Assembly (NCBI GenBank): GCA_907163375.1
Contig: CAJQUW010002996.1
Span: 1-64,000, forward strand
Length of the DNA stretch: 64,000 bases
Source: Prostheceraeus crozeri
Taxonomy: Eukaryota > Platyhelminthes > Polycladida > Euryleptidae
Direction of reading: 5' to 3'
The position numbers and the translations under genes were made by a program. The notes under the pieces were generated by a model, which made no database searches, was not told the origin of the DNA, and worked only from the letters and a program-made list of their open reading frames with translations. Positions 53,650-64,000 of the stretch are shown one piece after another (position 1 is the first letter of the stretch; the number at the start of each line of letters is the position of its first letter).

Positions 53650-54258
53650 GACATTGCCCTTCAACGAAGATATCGGACAATGCGCCAGAAGTTTGAAGAT
53701 ATCATAGATATTCTTTTGCTCATCACAATCTTCAGTTTCCAAATATCACGAGTTTGCAATCTCTATATCTTCCAATATGGTCGCTCATGAATGCTGCGTG
53801 GACTGTGTGCCTATATTTCATCACATGTTCATCAACACATGGAGAAATTGCATCACTATGATCAACGCTGCATAATAAAGCTTAACTTTCAAGCTAACAA
53901 TTAGCAAACTCCAAGATGAAGTATATTATTTTTGCTCCAGATCTTTCACATTGCATGAAATTATACCCCTATTGTAAGGCAAGATTCACGTTATCCCAAA
54001 CGGTGTCTGTGTGATAATTAAAAATGCCCAAAATGTTCAAAAATCCGCGGACGGAACTCATATTGCTACGATCGCTTTAATCGAAATAGTGATGAAATCA
54101 AGAGTTTCAGACCCAATTTATTGGAGCGTAGGTGCCTCGGCAGTGGAAGCACTCAAATTATTGGGCCTATCAAAAAATCAAAACTTTCAAAATTTTCCAA
54201 AATTTTCCATAAATTTCCAATATTTTCCATAATTTTCCACGGAAAATTTTCATCACTA
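53650..54258. repeat. hAT-type MITE, truncated copy
   Basis: It contains ATATCGGACAATGCGCCAG, TGGTCGCTCATGAATGCTG and other blocks in the same order as at 38,712-39,600. It is complete at the ...TTTTCATCACTA end and lacks the other. Confidence 0.75.
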
Positions 54259-54279
54259 CGTGTATCTCACATTTCGAAA

Positions 54280-54640
54280 CAATTCCGACTGTAATCTCTT
54301 TTGAGTTCATTTAATAAAATCGACAGTGTATGCACATTGGGATTTAATAAATGCGGAGTTAACTAACACCACTCTACCTAATATACCTACTCTATGACTG
54401 AATCTTTTGATATAAAAATTTCTATGTATACAGATACTTTTTTGAGTCGACACTACCTATATATCCCTACTCTATGATGAAGACTTTCATTATAATACAA
54501 TTCATGAAGTTCCCATGATAATCAGCTTGATTTCCACTTAGTTTGGATGCTTATTAGCAAATATTAATTCCTTTTGATATACAACTTGCTTCATACCAGG
54601 TCAACACTCTATCTACTATATCCTTGCTCTATGGTTTATT
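54280..54640. repeat. MITE-like dispersed repeat (CATAGAGT family), rearranged copies
   Basis: Several family junctions are packed together: CTCTACCTAATATACCTACT near 54,371, GAGTCGACACTACCTATATA near 54,444 and a third CTCTATCTACTATATCC near 54,608. This suggests two or three nested or truncated copies. Confidence 0.6.
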
Positions 54641-54917
54641 GCATTGCGGTGCACAGCAAAAGTATACTGTGCACAAATCATTGAACTTTTTGAAGTTTGT
54701 TTAATTGCGTTGGAAATTTCACAGTCATATTTTTGTTCAATTGGAATTTTGTTTCAGTTAACCTGAAAAATTTTTAGTTTATCAGAGCATACACGAAGAC
54801 TGACTTTATCGAACTTCCGGACCATTATTCGGGCCACTCACACTCTGAGGCCTATTCTGCATTTAAATTTTAGAAGGTTAGTCTAATTCAGAATAGAACG
54901 GAAGCAGGGTTGCTATA

Positions 54918-55015
54918 CGTCCGGATTTTTCGACAGAATCTGCTGATGTCCGGATTTTTTGACAAAATCTGCTGAAGTCCGGATTTTTTGTCAAAACCAT
55001 CAAATTTCCGGATTA
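54918..55015 (+). repeat. Subterminal tandem repeats (GTCCGGATTTTT units)
   Basis: Three units of about 29-30 bp starting GTCCGGATTTTT, plus a partial TTTCCGGATTA, immediately inside the left end. A matching GTCCGGATTTTTTTCTGG lies at the right end. hAT transposases bind subterminal repeats, so these are plausible binding sites. Confidence 0.75.
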
Positions 55016-55282
55016 TTATCGAATCCATACTAGCGTTCGTCAGTTATTTCTTTACCCGTTGAAAATCATTCAACTACTTATTTTGGACTAAAGCTGATTC
55101 ATCCCTATCATTTTAGCCAACTGCTTTTTTCACAGACTGCTTTCTAGGGTCCAATTTGGGTAATTTTATGCATGCACTATGCTGTTGTCATAACAGTTTA
55201 CTTCTTGGATTTTCACAAATATATTTTGACTTGTCAATGTGTTTGCAAATTGTATTGTATAGAAGAATTCATTCTACCGTAA

Positions 55283-56874
55283 GTGTTCTTCAGAGGCAGC
55301 GCGGCCAGAACAATGAAGCTCGGATTTGCATGTTTGTTCACACTTTGCCTAGATGAGACGAACAATTCATCTGGGTATAAGCAGCTCGATTTGACTGCTA
55401 TTTTCTGGTGCTCCAATCACCAAAGAATCCGTGTAGAATTCCTGACCTCGATTTACATGAAAATAGACTGGAAAGATGTGATTGAGGCTTTTGCAGGAAA
55501 CCGAGCGCCACCCAAACTTTGTAGTGCTCAGATAATTCATGCTGAAGTAATGAATTTTCTGAAAACCGTGAACATCTCAGCCAAAAACGTACTTGCCATC
55601 AACCGCGACGGGCCGCATGTTATGACAGCCTTCATAAAACTGTTCTCATCTTCTAATCCGGATGTTGTAGACTTTGGTTCTTGCAAGCTACATACATTGC
55701 ACAACTGCGTGGAAAAAGCTATGGGCAAACTGAAATTCAATGTGCTTCAATTTTCACTCGACATTAAGTATTTCTTTTAAGGGCAAGCTCTCAGATCCGA
55801 AGAATTCGCTGCTCTGCGAGACGAGCTGGATTTACCGAACATGAAACTAATTGATCATATGGGATGAGGTTTTTGACCTTACTTCATTTTGTGAATCGAG
55901 TTCTCACACTCCTTGATGCGCTTCGAACCTATTTCGTCCACTATTTGCCCAAAAAAGGATTGGCAGATTTGGCAAAGAATGATCGGTATTTGCATCAAAG
56001 AAGACAGACATCTACCTCCTTTTTCTATCGGAAGCACTTCCCCTATTTCAAGAAATGCAATTATTTTTACAGAGAGACGATCCCATTGGGCCGGAGTAGC
56101 CCATGTGTATAGAATTTGTGGTATGATGGCTTCTCTAGGCGGACGATTTTTGCTGCCTTCTGTCTGTGAAGACATCGTCGTGTCGAAGATTTCAACATCA
56201 AGCATGGCCCCTGAAAATCACTCATCAGACGTTGACATAGGCCACCGAACCGAACGTTTATGTCTGAAAAATTTGCAGTCGGCCGAAATGACCCATTTCA
56301 AACTCGAAGCGAAGGCTTTTTATTTGGAGGCTTTCCACGCAACCATGAGCAATCTCAAACTTGATCAAAAAGAACACATGCGTTTGTGGCGAAAGTTGAC
56401 ATTGCTGTGTCCACAAAACCGCACGTTTCAGTCGGATAAGGACAAGACAACAAAATTGAAAAACTTGACGTTTGTTGCAGGTCTCATTCCCACAATAAAA
56501 GTTGATGACATGCAACCATTAATCGAGGAATGGAAACAGCTGGCAATCAACAATGATATTCAGCCACTCAAAGAAGAACGGCTAGATGCTTATTGGAGCA
56601 AGATATTCGAAAAACACAAATATCCGCTGATTAAAGTTCTTGTGCAGGCATTGCTTTGTATTCAGCCACACAATGCTGCTGAGGAAAGAGGATTTAGTGT
56701 AAATGCAGCTGTAGTCACAAAGGAGAGAAATCGTCTCCAACCCGAAACTCTGAACGGTATCCGGCGAGTGCGATCTCACTTGAAAAATATCGATGGATTA
56801 CAACATCTTTCAGTAACTCAGTCCCTCATCGACTTAGCTCGAAGCTCATCCCGGCGATACTTCCAATCATATGA
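55283..56874 (+). pseudogene. hAT transposase (interrupted)
   Basis: The frame 55,283-55,780 has FTLCLDETNNSSG (first catalytic Asp region), then NRDGPHVMTAFIKLF and CKLHTLHNCVEKAMGKL (second-Asp and Cys/His region). Stops lie at 55,780 and 55,864. The frame 55,913-56,908 continues with the helical insertion and the C-terminal dimerisation domain NAAEERGFSVNAAVVTKERN. The last part is cut by the nested element at 56,875 and appears to resume after 58,958. The domain order is that of hAT transposases. Stops and the insertion make it nonfunctional. Confidence 0.75.
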
Positions 56875-57389
56875 CAGGGTGTCTACAAGGCCTGGATATC
56901 CTGGATAAATCCTGATTTTGAAAATTTGGCCTTGATATCCTCGATATCCTGGATAAATCCTGATTTCGTCGAAATTAAAAGTTGTGAAAAACGTCCTGAG
57001 CCACATTTTTAACGTTTGCAATAATGTAAACAAAATGTAATTATGCTTTTCGATGAATTAATCTTCGTTTGTGCTTTTCGATTTCATTTGATAGCGTAAA
57101 ATAATGTTCGTGTGTGTTTTCTTTCTGTTTCAGGTTACTTGTGTTAATTTAAGGTTTTTTCGTATACATGAATTTTCGAACTCGGTGGGTGTCTCAGACT
57201 TCGCAAACAGATTAGTGACTCCTATTTTGTAGTTGCATCCAATGACTATCAGTTAGTGAATCTTGTTCGTCGTAGTGTCGACGTTTCCACATCCTTGACT
57301 TCAACTACATCATCTTCAATGAATGCTGATGCATCTTCATCGAATCACACAAGTAAAATTTCTACAATTAACCCGGAAACGAGAACGGC

Positions 57390-58630
57390 TCCTATTACGG
57401 CAGCTATGAAAAAATGAAGTATATCAAAGCAGAAATAATTTGGGCCTTGGATATAGTAAAGAAACACCGTTCACAACGATAATGTGATGATCAACAATCT
57501 ATATTTCAAGCGATGTTCAAGAGCCACCGTGTTGTTGACAACATCCAAATGGCCAAAGATAAGTTAGGCTACGTTGTGACTTTCGGACTATCTCCACATT
57601 TTCAGAAAGAGATACTAGCCAGAGTACATACGTCCAAGGAGTTTAGCATACCTTTCGATGAGGCATTAAACAAAATTGTTCAAAGGGGACATCAAGATCT
57701 GTGGATTAGATATTTCAACGAGCACTGGTGTTATGGTTAGTGATTATGTAACGTCAGTATTTCTCACTCACTCGAAAGCTGAAAACATATTTGTGTCAAT
57801 AAATAAGTTCAATAAAGCATTTGATAAAATTAGTGGCTCATTTGTTGATGTCTTCAACAGATTGTTGCAAATCAGCATGGCAGTCAATCATTTCACCGAA
57901 GATTTTCTGAAAAATTTCAGCACAAGTATGGGAAGGAATTGCTCCAAACAGGTACATGCTCGCTACGTGTCATTCGTGAGTGGAGCATTGCAGTATGGAT
58001 TGAAAAAAGTACTTGGGATTTGTCAACTGTACTGCAAAGCATGTACTACCTTTTCAAAGATTCTCCTGCACGCAGGGCTGATTAACGGCCACACATATTG
58101 CAGGTTCAACCGCATTTCCTAAGTTTTTTTGCAAATGCGGTTAGGTACAAAACAAAGATGTATGTAACAGATCAATAGAGATTCTACCGAACATTGAGAA
58201 ATATTGCGTCGATGTGAAACCTCAACTGCATGTAGCATCATTCTCAACAGTCGTTGACGCAATCAATGACCCATTGCCTGCAGCGAAGCTGTATTTTTTC
58301 AGCTTCGTAGCGTCTCAGTTTGAGCCATTTCTACGGCGGTTTCAACACGACAAGCCTATGATTCCATTTTTACACGGTTTTCTGATGGGCATTGTCAAAG
58401 ATAATGTACATTGAAAAGATTCGTTAAGGCATCGGTCATGCAAGAGGTGGGGACAGACGCTTCCAAAATTCTGATACGTGATCTGAATAACGATGCAAAT
58501 CTGAAGGAAATATCGCAAGTGGATCTGGAATTCGGAGCCAAACGCAGTATCCCAAAGAATTCTCATCCACGCAGAATGTTGGAGTTCGGTGAAGCCCCTC
58601 GCTATTGCCTAATACCTAGTAGGTAACGGC
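57390..58630 (+). pseudogene. Second, different hAT-like transposase remnant
   Basis: Fragments in order: IKAEIIWALDIVKKH (57,417), then KLGYVVTFGLSPHFQKEILA and FDEALNKIVQRGHQDLWIRYF (57,513-57,740). The frame at 57,676-58,122 has FLTHSKAENIFVSINKFNKA and LLQISMAVNHFTEDFL. A further frame (58,214-58,414) has AAKLYFFSFVASQFEPFLRRF, as in the C-terminal part of this family. The family is a common, mostly unannotated invertebrate transposase type. Frameshifts throughout show decay. Confidence 0.6.
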
Positions 58631-58721
58631 ACTGTTAAAATGGCGATGACACGAGATGGTCATTTTATGACCATCATAAAAATTTCGATAGGCTCCTTGA
58701 TTTCTGCAATAATATCGCTTG

Positions 58722-58890
58722 GATAATAATAATAATAATTATTATTTCTTTATTGTCTCAAACGGTACATTCTTTGAGCACATTACAAAATCCGAAGAAA
58801 TACATATAAAGACAGAAGGGAATACATAGGCTGCAAAAGTCATAAAAATCTAAAAAAAACATCACATAAAACTCACTATTTACAGAACCT
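58722..58890 (-). mobile_element. 3' tail of a LINE, inverted
   Basis: On the minus strand the sequence ends ...GAGACAATAAAGAAATAAT followed by (ATT)n, the typical 3' end of L2/CR1-like non-LTR elements. Only about 170 bp is present. It sits inside the nested hAT, making a third nesting level. Confidence 0.55.
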
Positions 58891-59151
58891 TATGAACGAT
58901 TTGATTCAAACTGGATATCTCCTGGATTTGAAAATTCCTGATGTAGTAGACACCCTGATATGAGCACGATAGTGCTAGTGATGATGAAGAATCATGAACG
59001 TAAATTTTTAGACTATTTAAAGAATTGTTTTTGCCAAAGAAGAATTTTTTATCGGATTGTTTTTATGGACAGATTTCAGTGAGCTAGATTGTTTATACTT
59101 GACGTGTTTTTATTGATAGTGATCATTTGTCTATCAGTGATGTATGATATA

Positions 59152-59790
59152 TAGACTTGCTTTCTGGTAACGCAATCACAGATGCAACATTGTATTCTTT
59201 ATAGATTTGTTGATTCATAACCCAACCATAGGCGCACTGATGTACTTTTATGAAGATTTGTTTTTTCTGGTAGCGCAACCATAGTCGCACTGTTGGATTA
59301 TTTATATAGATTTGTTTTTCTGGTAACGCATCATAGACGTACTGATGTATTTGTATATAGATTTATTTTTCTGGTAACGCAATCATAGGCGCACCGTTTT
59401 ATTCTTTATAGATTTGTTGATTCATAACCCAACCATAGGCGCACTGATGCACTTTTATGAAGATTTGTTTTTTCTGGTAGCGCAATCATAGGCGCACTGA
59501 TATATTTGTATATAGATTTGTTTTTCTGGTAGCGCAATCATAGGCGTACTGATGTATTTGTATATAGATTTGTTTTTCTGGTAGCGCAATCATAGGCGCA
59601 CTGATGTACTTTTATAAAGATTTGTTTTTCTGGTAGCGCAATCATAGATACACCGCTGTATTCTTAATAGATTCGTTGATTCTTAACACAATCATAGACG
59701 CACTAATGTATATTTTTATAGATTTGTTGATTCAATCATTTAACGAAATCATAGACGCGCTGATCAATTTTTATATAGCTTTGTACTGCC
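59152..59790 (+). repeat. 51-bp minisatellite, about 12 copies
   Basis: Units run AGATTTGTTTTTCTGG, then TAGCGCAATCATAGGCGCAC, then TGATGTATTTGTATAT. Divergent variants (TTGATTCATAACCCAACC) recur at the second and sixth units, hinting at higher-order duplication of about four units. It lies within the outer hAT element, after its transposase. Confidence 0.9.
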
Positions 59791-60089
59791 TATATTTGTT
59801 AAAAGGATTTGTGAAATATTCTCAGGCCTTCTGAGATTTATTGATGTATTTGTTAATTGAATATATTGCGGGTTCATAAAAGCTGCGATTTTTCATTCAA
59901 AATCACCTGTCATTTATGAATGACGAGGAAAAGAGATACGCATGATATTGATGACAATCTTGCGCATAATGACTATTTTCCATTCACAGTTAAGTATAGA
60001 AGGCAATTAATGTTTATATTTACTCTGATGATATAACATTATAATATTAGAGCGTCCGGATTTTTTTCTGGACGAGTTTGGCAACCCTG

Positions 60090-60700
60090 CGGAAGCAAAC
60101 GCATGTGATCCATAGGCCTTGCGTTGTCCCGCGATAGAGCATGACCACTCGCATTGCGCGCATAGATTAATATTGCAATTTTTTTACCGACGTTTGGCAC
60201 ACTACTACATAGCACTCAAAGCTGTCAAAAACAAGAACGACTTTGTAAGACTCAGCCTTGTCAATATTGTTTTTCAAGCAGTTACCAAGACGGACTATTT
60301 TGAGCCTGATATTATCTTTACTTTCTCCGACCAGTTTCAAATTCACGGCTGAGTATGAAGACGGTTGAATGTTGTTTATCATGTAACGATGTTCTCAGGT
60401 TGATCGAAGGTTATTCTGTTGATCTATCTTGGATAATGACTTATCTAAAAGTTATCATCAGCATCAAAGTGGACCTCATCGCAAGTGTGATAAAATTAGT
60501 TATGGACCATTTTTTGAGACCACATAGACCTTCATTCTGCATTCATAGAAGTCGGGAATAAACGAAGCTGAGTCACACGATTGTCGGAACCAAATTACAG
60601 CTTGGATCTATTTTTCGCAGACTAGTCTTAGGTTCCAGAACCCAAATACACTGTATAAACTTCTTAAAAATTCGAATAAATCAAGGCCAAGCAAGTGACC
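60090..60700. other. No gene recognised
   Basis: Short overlapping ORFs on both strands (60,119-60,352; 60,167-60,382) with no motifs, between the hAT element and the Gypsy fragment. Confidence 0.35.
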
Positions 60701-60724
60701 TTCACGATGGAATTTTTACGAAAT

Positions 60725-61719
60725 ATTTTGGATTTCTCTACTTGACAATGTATCCGCATTTCCATGTTGCACACCCGCTCGATGTTCAATGTCAAAATCA
60801 TATTCTTGTAATGACACCAACCAGCGCGCTGTCCTTCCATATCATTCAGATTTGAGTCATTTTAATGACGCATGATCTGTCCGTATAAGAAAACGTGTAC
60901 CCAACAAATACGTCCTGAACACTTTACAGAAATGGACAACTGCGAGCAACTCTTTTCTGGTGGTGCAATAATTTCTTTGATGTTTGTTTAACGTTTTACT
61001 TCCATTGGCTATCACTTTCTTTTCACCATTTATTTCTTGTGACAATACGGCCCCAATTGCCTGGTCGCTAGCATCAGTGTCGAGAACAAACTTTCCTGCA
61101 TCTTTACCTACTTGAGGAAACGACAAAATAGGCGTAGAAGTCAAGAGTGATTTCAACTTTTCGAAGGAACCCTGGCATTTGTCTGACCAGTTAAACTTTT
61201 CATCACCTGATAACTGTGTGATGGGTGTTGAAATCTCCGCGAAATTCCGTATGAATCGCCGATAGCATCCTGCTAACCCCATAAAAGATTTCACATCAGA
61301 CTTCGGCCAGTTGCTTATTTTGTCAGTCTTTTTAACATCCACTAATGCCGTTGTCAGATACTAAATGGCCCAAGAATGCCACTTCTCTCTTAAGGAACAC
61401 ACACTTCTTCGCATTTAATGTCAAACCTGCATCTTTGAATTTTTGAAATATTGAGCGTATTTGTCTCAAATGCTCTTCAAAAGTTTTACTAAAACATATT
61501 ACGTCATCAAGATAAACTAAGCATCTATCCCCGCATATCCCATTAAGAACTACCGACATAAGACGTTAGAACGTAGCTGGAGCATTGCACAAACCCATAG
61601 GCATCCGCAAAAATTCAAACAGGCCTTTATGAGTTGTAAAAGTCGTCTTCTCTACATCATCTTCATGAAGAGGTACCCGCCAATAGCCAGAAGCCAAGTC
61701 CATAATACTGGAATACTTA
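60725..61719 (-). pseudogene. Gypsy/Ty3 pol fragment: RT palm to RNase H (3' part)
   Basis: In minus-strand order: DLASGYWRVPL and FLRMPMGLCNAPATF (to 61,566), then CLVYLDDVICFSK with the YLDD catalytic box (61,332-61,559). The RT connection follows with SFMGLAGCYRRFIRNF, then RNase H with FVLDTDASDQAIGAVLSQ, the KELLAVV motif and IRTDHASLK (60,857-61,342). Beyond this, stops appear and the sequence fades (DFDIEHRAG-like remnant to about 60,725). No integrase or LTR is visible. A stop or frame change sits at about 61,560 and another at about 61,335. It is separated from its 5' half by a Tc1-like element. Confidence 0.85.
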
Positions 61720-63538
61720 CAGTGTGCGAAAAAAAGTATGGAATAATTCATCGTTCCTTGATATTTTTCAAGCTACATACAATTCCTTGCCCCTGACATT
61801 GATACAGTTGTATAGATTGTACTCTACTGTCTTATTTATTGTTCGACTGTTCTCTAGGCTCAACAAACAAGGTACTTGAGCACTATTTACCAATTTTCAT
61901 GCTTAGTTATAATGAATTTCGATATTCAAATATTATCTCTCTATTTACCAGAATTTGCGTGAAAAGTAAAAACTATCAAGTTGCATTTCAATTGTAATAA
62001 AAACAAATATTTTCATCATATTTCAAGTTTGCATCTCAAATAATAGATCAATAACTCTCCATGCTTGCAAAAATATTTCAGAAATATAGAGAATCTCACT
62101 GGAAAACAACATCATGATCAGTACTTGGTAGGGTAGCCGTGGTTCTTTAACACAGCTTTCATTCTTCTGGGCATCGAAGCCACCAGCCGTTGACACTCCT
62201 CCAATGTGACATTCATGCACCAAATTCGTTGGATCTCCGTCTTGAGTTCACCGACATTGCGGTAAGTCCTTGAATGAAGCTTTCTCTTCATCATTTGCCA
62301 AAGATTTTCTATTGGGTTTATGTCAGGACTGTTGCCTGACCAGTCCAACAACTGCACGTTATGCTGTGAAAACCAAGATTTCGCCTTTTTCGACACATGA
62401 CATGGCGCCGAGTCTTGTTGAAAAATTGTAGTTTGGTGGATGGTCATAAACTGGAACAATTTGTCATCCAGGACTGCCAGGTACTTGTTCGTGTTCATCC
62501 GTTCACCTTTGTTCAGGAATGTTATGGCACCGCGCCCTTGACAGCTGAAGCATCCCCAGACCATCACAGAATCCGGGTGCTTCAATGTCTTGGTTGTGTA
62601 TCGAGGAGATAGTGGTGATGATCCCATCGGTCGTCGAACATGCTGTCGGACATTGTGATGCACTTGGAAAGTTGATTCATCGCTAAATATCACCTTCTTC
62701 CACTGCTCAACTGTCCATGTTTCGTGAGCTTTACAGAACGCGAGTCGTTTCCGCCTAGCAGCTTGCGTAATGATAGGCTTTTTGACAGGACGCTTTGATG
62801 GTAATTTGAATTTATTCTTCAACCTCATTTGAATTGTTCTTGTTGTAACATTGTCCAAATGTGGAGTCAATTCTTGCTTTATTTCCAACTTGATCCGTGG
62901 TTTTCCTTGGGCGACCAGTACGATGTCTTGATGCTGTTGATCCTGTTTCACGTTGTCTCTTTAACACCTTGCTTACACTGCCTTGAGTCAGACCCGTTCT
63001 TTTTGCAATCTCGGTCTTGGAAAACCTTGTATGTTTGTGTAATGTAACAATTTGCGCCTTGATCCTTTCACTAAGCTCTCTCGTCTTCACCATCTCGTCT
63101 ACAATGGATCCCAGTAGAATGAATCACATTAAGGAAGTTGACCTCGGAATCTTCACTCTACATTGTAATCCAATCAAAAGCTCGTCACTAAGCCGCACTC
63201 CTCATCAGCAACAGGTATGCAGCCTTATTGGCCACTTGTACGTACGTAGCATTGTACGCTGGCAATGACGAATGCCAATAGTAGGCAAATGTCTGATAGC
63301 CGATGTCATCCTGCTTTGACCTTCCTATCGAGAATGAGTAGCAAACATAGAAACTATTTATTAAAGGAGCTGACGACTCGAAATGCTGATATTGAGACTC
63401 AGAATACAAAGTTGAAGCGTGAACATAACAATAACAATGTTATATAGTCAGTTTGCTGGCCAGCTAGTCTCATCAGAATGACTTCGTTAGAGAAACAGCG
63501 AGTGAAATAAAATTATTCCATACTTTTTTCGTACACTG
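61720..63538 (-). mobile_element. Tc1/mariner element (TA target duplication)
   Basis: The ends CAGTGTGCGAAAAAAAGTAT and (reverse) CAGTGTACGAAAAAAGTATG continue into GGAATAATT, about 28 bp of near-perfect inverted repeat. TA flanks both sides (61,718-61,719 and 63,539-63,540). Length is 1,819 bp with one transposase gene. It is inserted in the Gypsy RT domain. Confidence 0.92.
62118..63093 (-). CDS. Tc1-like transposase, DD34E (one frameshift)
   Basis: The N-terminal frame (63,093-62,812) starts MVKTRELSERIKAQIVTLHK with two helix-turn-helix regions (EIAKRTGLTQGSVSKVLKRQ) and the AT-hook-like GRPRKTT. The frame 62,118-62,951 holds the second paired-type helix region and the catalytic core: Asp91 in VIFSDESTF, Asp180 in FQQDSAPCH and Glu215 in NPIENLW. 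That is 34 residues between the last two, a DD34E triad. A single indel near 62,880-62,910 links the two frames. Function: cut-and-paste transposition at TA sites. All catalytic residues remain, so it is a young copy with one break. Confidence 0.9.
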
Positions 63539-63540
63539 TA

Positions 63541-64000
63541 GAACCAAAAAGTGCATCAAATGTTTCATCAATATTTGGCAGAGGAAAACTGTCTTTGACC
63601 GAAATGGAATTCAATTTTCGATAGTCAATGCATATTCTCAAACTACCGTCTTTTTTTGCACCATAACGATGGGAGCCGCCCATGGTGAAGACGAGGGACG
63701 AATAATTTCTTTGTTCATCAACCACTCTAGCTGTTCCTCTACTTCGGGCTTGTATGCATGTGGCATTCTTCGAACCGGCAGGCGAATCGGAGGATGATCT
63801 TTGGTATCAATTCTATGGTGAACAACACTAGTTTTCCCGAGTTCTTGCTTGGAAAATGCAAATATTGACCTGTATTCATCTAGTGGATCGTAAAGTTGAA
63901 CTTTGTTGACATTCTCTAGGTCACCTACAGAAATGAACTTTTCCCATTCGACGCTGGAATTTTCAATTTCATTATTTGAGCTTTCGTTTTCATAAGAATA
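63541..64000 (-). pseudogene. Gypsy/Ty3 pol fragment: protease-RT linker and RT fingers (5' part, runs off the right edge)
   Basis: Minus strand from the right edge: ELGKTSVVHHRIDTKDHPPI, then EWLMNKEIIRPSSSPWAAPI and, after a frameshift in an A-run near 63,655, KKDGSLRICIDYRKLN with SFPLPNIDETFDALFG. This is the standard start of a Gypsy RT. The gene resumes at 61,719 after the Tc1-like insertion. The rest of gag-pol is outside the window. Confidence 0.82.

Larger units (their letters stand above)
56875..58958 (+). mobile_element. Nested hAT transposon with CAGGGTGTCTAC ends
   Basis: It begins CAGGGTGTCTACAAGGCCTG and ends (reverse) CAGGGTGTCTACTACATC. The flanks share ATATGA on both sides, consistent with a decayed 8-bp duplication. 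It lies within the outer transposase gene and is 2.1 kb long. Confidence 0.75.
54905..60089 (+). mobile_element. hAT transposon with CAGGGTTGC ends, containing a nested hAT
   Basis: The ends CAGGGTTGCTATACGTCCGG and (reverse) CAGGGTTGCCAAACTCGTCC are inverted repeats. The flanks ACGGAAGC (left) and GCGGAAGC (right, sharing terminal bases) match at 7 of 8 positions, as expected for an aged hAT duplication. Inside are a decayed transposase gene, a nested second hAT and a minisatellite. Confidence 0.8.

Noticed and set aside
59152..59790. Possible CRISPR-like array
   Set aside because: Units are contiguous, with variation spread through the whole unit and no constant-repeat/unique-spacer pattern; the context is a eukaryotic transposon.
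62397..63268. Plus-strand ORFs opposite the Tc1-like transposase
   Set aside because: Shadows of the catalytic-domain frame; no independent motifs.

Overview
This looks like AT-rich nuclear DNA from an animal, most likely a marine invertebrate. The evidence is GT-AG introns, TATA boxes and AATAAA signals, one plausible host gene with three exons, and a dense nested set of animal-type mobile elements (Polinton/adintovirus-like, Penelope-like, hAT, Tc1/mariner, Gypsy, LINE). The species cannot be fixed from the sequence. Coding frames were read by eye, and family names rest on motif recognition without database searches.

1-10,020: most of a Polinton (Maverick)/adintovirus-like integrated DNA virus that runs off the left edge. 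On the minus strand, tightly packed and in transcription order, it carries an exonuclease-like protein, an unknown protein, a membrane-anchored RING protein, a basic protein with a hydrophobic tail, a packaging ATPase, a Polinton-type unknown, a Cys-rich small protein, an integrase with chromodomain, a basic core-like protein, the major capsid protein and an adenain-like protease. Facing them on the plus strand are two tandem PC4-like ORFs and a TBP-like ORF. A third unit at the right (9,086-9,860) is spliced just after its ATG and has its own TATA box. A long ORF on the minus strand is cut by the left edge. No DNA polymerase B is visible inside the window. The capsid and integrase genes each carry one frameshift and the other ORFs look open. 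The most unusual feature is the element's apparent private transcription module (TBP-like plus PC4-like).

10,270-21,800: a GC-rich tandem repeat, a dead LINE, a probable host gene for a four-helix claudin/PMP22-like protein (12,948-16,475, minus, with TATA box and poly(A) signal), a Penelope RT scrap, MITEs and a 1.3-kb palindrome.

21,794-37,662: one Penelope-like element (PLE), bounded by a 16-bp target duplication and blown apart by later events. A tandem array (two 5,311-bp units plus a partial third) splits its coding region near the 3' end. Each unit holds a 2.2-kb defective hAT with the same 8-bp target duplication. A 1,055-bp hAT-type MITE (8-bp duplication) splits the RT region.

37,700-54,900: MITE pieces, an 8-kb DNA transposon with about 1-kb inverted ends (41,998-49,978) carrying a decayed minus-strand gene, and repeat-rich DNA without recognisable host genes.

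54,905-60,089: a hAT element with decayed transposase, containing a nested second hAT (56,875-58,958), which itself contains a LINE tail, plus a 51-bp minisatellite. 60,700-64,000: a Gypsy pol fragment (minus) split by an almost complete Tc1-like element (61,720-63,538).
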